A stretch of 64,000 nt of DNA, taken from assembly GCA_947034885.2 (NCBI GenBank), contig OX344752.2:7564001-7628000 (forward strand), written 5' to 3'. Under the pieces are notes generated by a model. It was not told the origin of the DNA. It saw only the letters and a list, made by a program, of their open reading frames with translations, and searched no databases. The DNA comes from Thuidium tamariscinum. Lineage: Eukaryota; Streptophyta; Bryopsida; Hypnales; Thuidiaceae. Positions 53,783-64,000 of this stretch are shown one piece after another (position 1 is the stretch's first letter; the number at the start of each line of letters is the position of its first letter). Made by a program: the position numbers and the translations under genes.

Positions 53783-54726
53783 CCCCTAAAGGTTTTTGAC
53801 TATGTTTTCACCAAAACCGCTTCAAAACTGTCATTTTTTAGACAACTATCAAATTTTAGGAAAAAAACATTTTGGGACAAAAGTAACCGTAGGATCTTTT
53901 AGAGCATAATATTAAAAAGATGTGGAAAAAATTTCAGCAATTTTCGCCGTGTAGATTGCAAGATATTAGTGTTTGAAGTGACAAAAATCATTTTTTTACC
54001 ACTGCGGAAATCCGGGCAGCTGCACTTCACAAGGTTACATTTGTAAGAAAAAAAGTTCAAATTGGTGGTTACTCTCTGGATTCATTCTTAAAGGAAAGTT
54101 GGCTATATGCAAAAAAAAATTCAAATCATTTGGAGTTGTAAAACATAGAGGAAAAAAATAACAAGTACAAAGAAGTAGAAAATGAGCCAAAACACTAAAA
54201 TGTACACAATTTATTTATGGAATTGAAATTTTTTGATCCCAATGGTTAAAATGTTGTAATAAACAATCTTCACCTATTGCAATTATTTTTATCCAAAAAT
54301 ATTGAAAATTGAATTAAATAAAGAATTTCAAACTTTTTTTGTAGTGTACAGATTTTATAACTAGCCGAAACTACCTCAAACTAAAAAATCTCACAACTTT
54401 TGACTCATTAATCCAAATGGAATGATTCAAAGATTCCCATTCCTGTATAAACCTAAAGAATCAATTTGAAATCTCACTTTTGAAAAAAAAGTTTTTTTAA
54501 AGAAGTTTTTTCAGCTGCCCAGGCTGCCCTCACTTCAAACAAAACAACATATCATGCCATAACTTTTTAACTGTGTAGTCAAAAGTTACAAACATTGTTG
54601 GGCCTTGAAGCTACTCCTCGGACACATGTTGTATCAAATTTTCAAAGAAAAAAGTATAAACTCTATTCGTAGTGAGCTGCCCAAAATTTCTATGTTGCCA
54701 TAAAACGCAGCTCAGGGCTTTAGGGG
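53783..54726. mobile_element. piggyBac-type element pB-2, copy 3
   Basis: 944 bp between TTAA at 53779..53782 and 54727..54730. Left CCCCTAAAGGTTTTTGACT, right GGGCTTTAGGGG. Its length equals copy 1 within 2 bp and the interior is collinear (ccgggcagctgcacttcaca; gctgcccaggctgccct). Confidence 0.8.
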
Positions 54727-54730
54727 TTAA

Positions 54731-55366
54731 GGATCGAAGAAATCAACGATTTGAATAGATGATAAGGACTTCCAATCTGACGCAGATTGTACATAGAAAA
54801 TCGGCACTATTCAAGCATGCGTTGTATACTGTATATATATGCACCCCCGAGTCACGTAAATGTCTTACTCAGGTGTCAGGACAGCTCTACGTACTCGACC
54901 GCTCAGGGAAATTAAATGATGAAAGAGATTGCAATCATGGCATCATTGAGGTCTTAAACAAACTCGAAGAAATTGTTTAGACTGCAGTACGTTTTTAGAA
55001 AGCGTTAAATTTGAACATCAATAGACAGGACATTCATCGATTACTAGCTGAACATTGAGATGACGACTTGCAGCTGGGGAACGGCAACAGTCACCGAGAA
55101 TTCCTTAGTACGCGGTGTCGATCACTGGGTGAGGTTCACAGCAGCACCAGTTTCACCGACTGCAGAAATTGACACCCAGCTAGTTCCGTCTAGATCGATC
55201 GAGCTTCCATATTGTTGATTGATCTACTGAGCTAAATCCACCAACTCACTTAAGTTGGACTAGCTGCTGCAGTAGTACGTAACAAGTGGGTGCTTAGGTC
55301 AAATCGATAATTAAGAAAGCTGGGAAGTACAATTGCTGCCCTGCGTACGCAAGTGGGTGTACGTCG
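54731..55366. other. 3' flank of Prx-4; unexplained open stretch 54759..54980
   Basis: Composition is genic rather than AT-rich. On the + strand, 54759..54980 is open for 73 codons, with GQLYVLDRSGKLNDERD as its least repetitive part. It resembles no family I know and has no clear start context. It may be an exon relic. The remainder is probably the Prx-4 3' region. Confidence 0.35.
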
Positions 55367-58470
<3,104 letters not shown>

Positions 58471-59027
58471 CTACCTCCGTCCCACTAAAAAGCTTTAAAT
58501 CAAGCAGAATTTTTGTCCCACTAAAAAGCTTCGTTTCTTGATTTCAACCACTTCATAAATGTTTGATGTATTGAAAAACCTCATGGGGGCAAGTAAAACA
58601 ATCTTGGAGCGTTCCTTTGGCCTTGCAAGCTTGGTCTTGCCCATGTCAAGCACTTCATACTAATTGCTTCTTTACACAAAAGATAATGTTGATAATGCAT
58701 TTAGTGACCACTTTGATTAAGTGAGCTAGATTTTTTTTTTTTGGATATATAGGTTGGGGAACATGTTTCTAAAATCCCATTATTGCCACCATATTTTAAA
58801 TCATCTAAAACGATATAGCTAATAGTATTCACAAAATGTGCTCAAATACCACACTTTCCATATGAATTTTTGGTGCCTAAACAACTCCTCCTAAGCTTTA
58901 GATTTTGCATAGATTTAAGGGATGGTTTACTTGTTCTTGAATGCAAATATTTGTAGCACTATGATTGAAATTATAGTTAATCCTTTAAGAGGAATGTTTC
59001 TGGAGTTTTTTAGTGGGATGGAGGTAG
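58471..59027. mobile_element. Stowaway-type MITE
   Basis: 557 bp with TA at 58469..58470 and 59028..59029. Termini CTACCTCCGTCCCACTAAAA and, inverted, CTACCTCCATCCCACTAAAA differ at one position. CTNCCTCCGTCCCA with TA duplication is the standard plant Stowaway (mariner-like) terminus. A second internal copy of 'gtcccactaaaaagctt' lies at 58517..58533. No transposase. Confidence 0.92.
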
Positions 59028-59029
59028 TA

Positions 59030-60249
59030 CAACAGAGAAAACAATTCAAGATGGCCGTGAATTAGATTACGTCGTTTCGATACATTTCAGATGTGAGATT
59101 TGTAATACAAATGGCTGTAATTAATCAACGTAATTAACTAATTAATGAACCAATTCATAGACTGATCAAAGAGGTTCATACTCAGCAATATTCACTGTTG
59201 CTAATTGCGCAACAATATGCTTAAAATGCAATCTTGTGCAGACAAATCGATCGAGTTCCTGGCAGATATATGTAAGAGCAATGGATGTATTTCTTTATCA
59301 ACTGATTGAAGCTTAAATGTATACTACAATCATCTGAGTAGCAAGAATGTAGACAGGGATCGGAGAGCAGTTTATCATTAATGAATTCCTGCTCAAAGTT
59401 TTATCAATTAACGCATTCTCATTCAGTGCATCTGTGGGTGTAGCTCAAAAAATATCGACCATGATGATACTGAGCTACCACACTGCTGAAGATGTGTACA
59501 GAATTCTGCTCTGATAGAAGCCAGCTTAAAAGAATACGTACACTCGAGAGCAAGCGTCTGCCTTCTGGAGCTAAGCTTAGCCTCAGTCTTCACTGACAGA
59601 GACATCTTCAGAAGCCGATAACTTCCGTCCTGGAGGGCTTGATTGATTGCAGTCTGTGTTACTGAATATTCTAGCACCTGTAACTGTCTCACCTACTAAG
59701 GGAATAATGTAACTGCACCTAAGTATGACCTGTACAAACTCTCACCTAAAATCTACACTTTCTATTCATGAGAATTTAGAGTCACTCAGAGCAGCCCTAC
59801 AACAAGAGAGTCAAGCAACAGGGTGAAGCAAATCAATGGAGAACATTCCTTTAACATTGAAGATCAGTGCCACTAAACCTTTAAAGTGTTGCTTGATTGT
59901 GGTGTTGTGAGGTTGCTCTTATGTGTGTAAATCTATTCTTAAGCATGTTGAAAATTCTTAGTTTGTTTGTACAATTTTTGAAAAATGGAGAAGAAGAGAA
60001 ATCAATTTAGAATTATCTCTTTTGGTTTTTGACAAAAAAGTTGAGCAATTGAATAATAGGAATGTTGGACAATTATTGCTTAATATCTAGATAGTGCAAT
60101 TTGGTGAAGATTGAATTCACCTAATTTTGAAGTCCTTGCAATCTTTTACTCTTTGAGAAACATTCATGGGTCATTGGAATAGTTATTTGAGAATAAATCA
60201 TACCTATGGACGGTCACTAGAAAGCCTTCAAAGGACTCCAAACAATATG
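59030..60249. other. No feature recognised
   Basis: Mixed to AT-rich DNA. The 89-codon open frame on the - strand at 59423..59692 has no family resemblance and is not called. No repeat to the rest of the window seen. Confidence 0.35.
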
Positions 60250-62574
60250 TCTTATCTTGCATTTTTATTAATTTTCTTTGTATTCCCACTTACATCACAT
60301 TAGAATGTCATGTGTGGTTGAATCAATCTGTGGAGTGGCTCAAAATCCAAATATTGGAGGACTAATTAATTCATTATTAAACACCTTGAAATCTCATGCA
60401 CCTTGCATTTTTACCAAGTTGTCAAAAAAAATGTTGAAAATTGTCCATTTATCATCTCCCAAAAAAAATTAATTTTGATGGCAATGTAAAAGACTTACTT
60501 CATTGATATTTGGTGAGAATGAAGGAATCCGAAGAAGTTGTTTTTATGATTAAATCAATTGTTTACTATGAATCTTCAAAAGGTATGGGATAATTTCAAA
60601 ATGAGAGCTCAACTGCTCATAGTAGAAGCCTCTAGAGGGTCACCAAGAAGTGACATCCTTAATTAAAGATGTCTCCATCACACTTGGTCCTATAGAATTG
60701 TACTAATTAGAAGCTTATAACAACTAAATTTCATAAAGGTAGTTAAGCTATTTAATAGTCAAAATGCAACAAAGGTACTATTTTCTAATCAACCTTCAAT
60801 CTATTTGAGATTATTAATATATTTAAAGTCCAAGATGTTGAATAAACTTTTATAATTTTGGCAACTAACTTCAAGCCCAAAGCCATATAATTTGGTGTGT
60901 TTAAAGATGAAAAGAAGAACTCTTTATACAAGTAAGGTAGTGGTAGGTAAAACAACCTATGTAAGATATAAGTTACTAAGTTAGAAATAATAAGGACTCA
61001 ACCATTTATAGTTAAGTCAAAATGAAAGAATTGTAGTCAAAGTAGAGTTTTAAACCTAATTTAAGTATTGTAAAATATTTATTTTAAAATTCTGAATTAA
61101 CCCTTTAGTGACCAGTTGATCAATTTTTGGTTGATTTTTAGACTTTTTGTTTGTTGTTGTTCATAAAACATCTCATTTCAAAAACCCAAATAACAACGCA
61201 ATTAGAGTGTCTTTGTACGCTTCTAACAAAGCCCAATTTGAAGGAAATGCGTGCAAAAATGCATTAGCTACACTTGTCCAAACTTGAATTGGCCGACCCT
61301 TCACATGTGAAATATTGCAAAAAATATATAATGAATGTAAAAGATGACTACTTATATGTGTGAAAAAACAAGTTGGAAGGTCTAGGATTGACTTCTAGAG
61401 AATTTAGTGAAATTTATGCCCAATTGTGGCAAACCATATCTAGCACTAGTGTTAGAAGCTATTTGCCGTACATCAATCTTTGAAGATTAATTACAAGGAT
61501 GTGAACTATTGGATTACTTTCATTTTTTGTTTGGTTCAAGGATATGTCCTATAGAACCAATTCATACAATTTGATTTAGAATTACATCCATGGAGTAGTC
61601 ACAATATGGGACTTTTCAAGAATTGTATATAAAAATTGTGCCCGCCCTCCAAATCAACCACGGTCACTAAAGGGTTAAATGGAGTTGAAAAATGAAAACA
61701 AGTATTATTTCTAAAAATCATTTTAAGATTTTAAGACTTTTATTGAGACTCCAATAAAAATTTATGAACAAAATTTATAGAGGGTATATGGCAAATTTTG
61801 TTAAAATGGCGGTATTCCATTAGTTTGAGACTTTTGACAATTCAGACTACGCGGTCTGAAATCTAAAATTGTCATAGATTTTTGAAATCTACATGTGTTG
61901 TAGATGTCTAAAATCTATACTAGTCCAAGATGTTTCAGATCATGCAATTTAATATCTAAATGGATCATAGATTTTTAGGAATCTACACATGGCCTAGATG
62001 TTTGAGATCTATATAAGTCATAAGGAATATTGCCATTTTAACAAAATTTGCCATGTATTTGAAAATGTCAAAAAAATTCCCTTTTAGCTCTTCTTTGAAA
62101 TTTTTCCATGACTTTTAATAAGACTTTCAAAACCTCAAGAGGATTTTAGAGATAACACTTATTTTGAATTTTTGATACATCAACTTTATTTAGTTCAAAT
62201 TTTCTTAGAAAAATATATTCTACTATACTAAAATGAGGTTTGAAATTCTACTTTGAGTACAATTCTTTGGTTTTGACTTAACTATGAGGAAATGAGCTCT
62301 CATCTTAAAATTATCTCATATCCTTTGAGGATTTATGATGAACATTGTCATCAAAATTAATTTTTGTAGTGGATGATAAATGGATAATTTTCAACTTTTT
62401 TCTTTTTCTTTATGACAACTTAGTAAAAGTGCATTAGATTTCAAGGTGTTTAATAATGAATTGGACCTCCAATATTCAAATTTTGAGCCAATGTAGATGT
62501 TTGATTCAACCATATGACATTTGAATGTGATGTAAGTAGGAATAGAGAAAAGAATAATAAAAACGCAAGATATA
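60250..62574. repeat. Large foldback, 2.3 kb
   Basis: Left arm from about 60250 to 61096 and right arm from about 62175 to 62574 are inverses: 'cttgcatttttattaatttt' and 'cccacttacatcacatt' on the left answer 'aataataaaaacgcaag' and 'aatgtgatgtaagtagg' on the right; 'ccatttatcatctccc' answers 'ggatgataaatgg'; 'tagttaagtcaaaa' answers 'ttttgacttaacta'. The left arm holds about 400 bp more (60620..61010). A pB-5 element occupies the loop. Related to the foldback at 7770..8586. Confidence 0.75.
61101..61674. mobile_element. piggyBac-type element pB-5
   Basis: 574 bp between TTAA at 61097..61100 and 61675..61678. Termini CCCTTTAGTGACC are perfect inverses over 13 bp, the best-kept of the TTAA elements here. 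No protein. Inserted at the inner edge of a foldback arm. Confidence 0.78.
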
Positions 62575-62900
62575 AGGGAGGAGGCTCCAAAACTGCTTAG
62601 GCTCCAAAACCGCTCACCTTCTGAAATGTATATTTCTGGTACATGATGCTTTTTGATCTTTACAGTAATGTACAAACAGTGAACATTTGAGGGTGTGTGT
62701 GGTTTTGGAGCCCTATGCCATATTGACTTCAGAAATTCATAACTAATTCTACAGAGCTCCAAAAAATATGAAACGACTTGGGTTAGATGCCTATTCAAGC
62801 TGTCTTTCAAGAAAAATCCACTGGAAAATACTTCAAGATGTTTGACCTGCCCAAAATTCTGTTCCAGCCCTTAGATGGTCCATTTATGGACCTCCTCCCT
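62575..62900 (+). mobile_element. TA-4 family MITE, best copy
   Basis: 326 bp, TA at 62573..62574 and 62901..62902. Termini AGGGAGGAGG and CCTCCTCCCT are perfect inverses. Inside: 'ggctccaaaaccgctcacc', 'cagaaattcataactaattc', 'gaaacgacttgggttagatg'. Relatives at 6076, 10202, ~11050 and 24400. A 139-codon open frame on the - strand crosses its edge and is not a gene. Confidence 0.72.
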
Positions 62901-62902
62901 TA

Positions 62903-63829
62903 AATTGAAGGTCCTTCTTTAATTGCATGTCAAGTCCCAACAGTTTGTTTCATTTCACTGGCTCTATGTTCTGTCCATGTTCTTTCACATTGTGCCTCTA
63001 GCATAGACTACTTAAGGTACTAGCCTAATTCTGGCTTCAACTCATTTCTATCACCCTAAATTTGGCCCCATTTTCATCCATCCCACCATCTAAATCTGCC
63101 CAAAAATGAGCCAATTGTGTCTAGAAATCTAACAAAATTAGTGCATTTATGTCATTTAGGGTAACATGGCAGTAGCCAATTGGTGAATATCTAGATGCTT
63201 ATAGGGACATAAGAAGGTGGTTATAGGTTGTTACTAGGGTATTCATGACCCTAGTCATGGGCGCTTTTGTAATTTAGGGTTGAACACTTCAAAAATTCAC
63301 AAAAATTACAATTTTGATAAGAAAATTATAATTCCACTTAAGTTTGATTTGTGAAACATGCACACCTGTGAAAAATATGTGTCCTTCTTGCCAAGATAGT
63401 TAGATTGCAAATCAGGGTAGTAATAGGTTGGTCTAGCTTAAGTTATGTAAGGTAGAATTGCCCAATACCACAATCCATTGAATTTCACCACCTGCAAGAT
63501 CTTCCCATTTCTGTCAATATTCCATCTATTACCACAATTTTAGCAATCCTTCATCATGATGGCAATGCATGCGGGTAGTAGACATGTTAGCCTATACTTT
63601 AATAAGGGGCTACTAATGCTTCAGTAAGACACTATTCATACTTTACTATTTCAAGTTTGAAAAAATAATAAAAAATTCACTTTTTATCAAAATGTCTTCA
63701 TTTTTTTAGCAAATGACATCCCTCAAACTTTTCAATCTCTAAAAAATATAGGAGTTGACAAATAGCTCTTTCAAAGTACCTAAATTGCAAATATATGTAG
63801 TAATGGCCTACTGGGATGTTCTATCTTAA
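62903..63829. other. No feature recognised
   Basis: AT-rich intergenic DNA without supported genes or repeats. Confidence 0.4.
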
Positions 63830-64000
63830 CCCCTAAACACCGCTAGCTCCAAGTTCAGACCTTTCAATGAGCTGAAAGTGATTTGGAGAGAAACTAAAAG
63901 CATTTTTTAATCCATTTTTTGCTTATTGACCTTTCATGGAGGGTTTTAAAGAGCACCTAATTGAGTTTGTAGTCTTTCTAGATTGTTTGCCTTTGAACGT
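63830..64000. mobile_element. pB-3 family element, cut by window end
   Basis: TTAA at 63826..63829 followed by CCCCTAAACACCGCTAGC. Then 'attgacctttca' and 'gttttaaagagcacctaattgagtt' as in the left part of 30016..30742. Continues beyond the window. Confidence 0.6.

Noticed and set aside
62391..62810. 139-codon open frame on the - strand
   Set aside because: Crosses from a foldback arm into a TA-4 MITE; composition typical of chance frames in AT-rich DNA.

Overview
The window is nuclear DNA from a land plant. It carries four class III (secretory, haem) peroxidase genes in the classical plant intron layout and a decayed plant synaptotagmin (SMP plus two C2 domains), both plant-specific types. 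The exons are GC-richer, while the DNA between them is very AT-rich, intron-poor and full of short non-autonomous DNA transposons. I cannot name the species. The small introns, GC-rich exons and absence of recognisable LTR retrotransposon coding sequence would fit a seed-free plant or a similar genome, but that is a guess.

Genes. Prx-1 (+, 2098..3753, 3 exons, 332 aa), Prx-2 (-, 17436..19840, 4 exons, 334 aa), Prx-3 (-, 35882..38300, 4 exons, 336 aa) and Prx-4 (-, 55367..57718, 4 exons, 347 aa) are all intact when spliced at GT-AG sites. They have signal peptides, eight conserved cysteines, and the distal and proximal catalytic histidines. Prx-2 and Prx-3 lie in two copies of a roughly 3.3 kb duplicated block (17024..20340 and 35446..38860). 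Prx-1 lacks the third intron. A synaptotagmin pseudogene (about 32230..34600) has stops, frameshifts and a transposon inserted in an exon. Nothing else in the window looks like a functional protein gene. No tRNA, rRNA or CRISPR was seen.

Repeats. The intergenic space is a nested mosaic. (1) At least five families of TTAA-flanked elements with CCC...GGG ends (piggyBac-type signature), here pB-1 to pB-5. (2) TA-flanked families with related AGG ends: TA-1 (~385 bp, nine copies), TA-2 (~420 bp, four copies), TA-3 and TA-4. (3) A textbook Stowaway element. (4) CACTA-type elements: two 203 bp palindromes and one 1280 bp element. (5) Two TTA-flanked Harbinger-like elements. (6) A Mutator-like element with a 10 bp target duplication. 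(7) A ~725 bp inverted-repeat family (GGGTGATTGCA ends), a CATTA-ended MITE family and several large foldbacks. Insertion nesting lets the older elements be reassembled and gives relative ages. No transposase gene is present, so all these elements would depend on proteins encoded elsewhere.

Layout: 0-2 kb repeats; 2-3.8 kb Prx-1; 4-17 kb nested repeats; 17-20 kb Prx-2; 20.4-32 kb nested repeats; 32-34.6 kb synaptotagmin relic; 35.4-38.9 kb Prx-3; 38.9-55 kb repeats; 55.4-57.7 kb Prx-4; 58-64 kb repeats. The peroxidases would act in the cell wall or apoplast on phenolics and hydrogen peroxide. They form a dispersed local gene family rather than a pathway.
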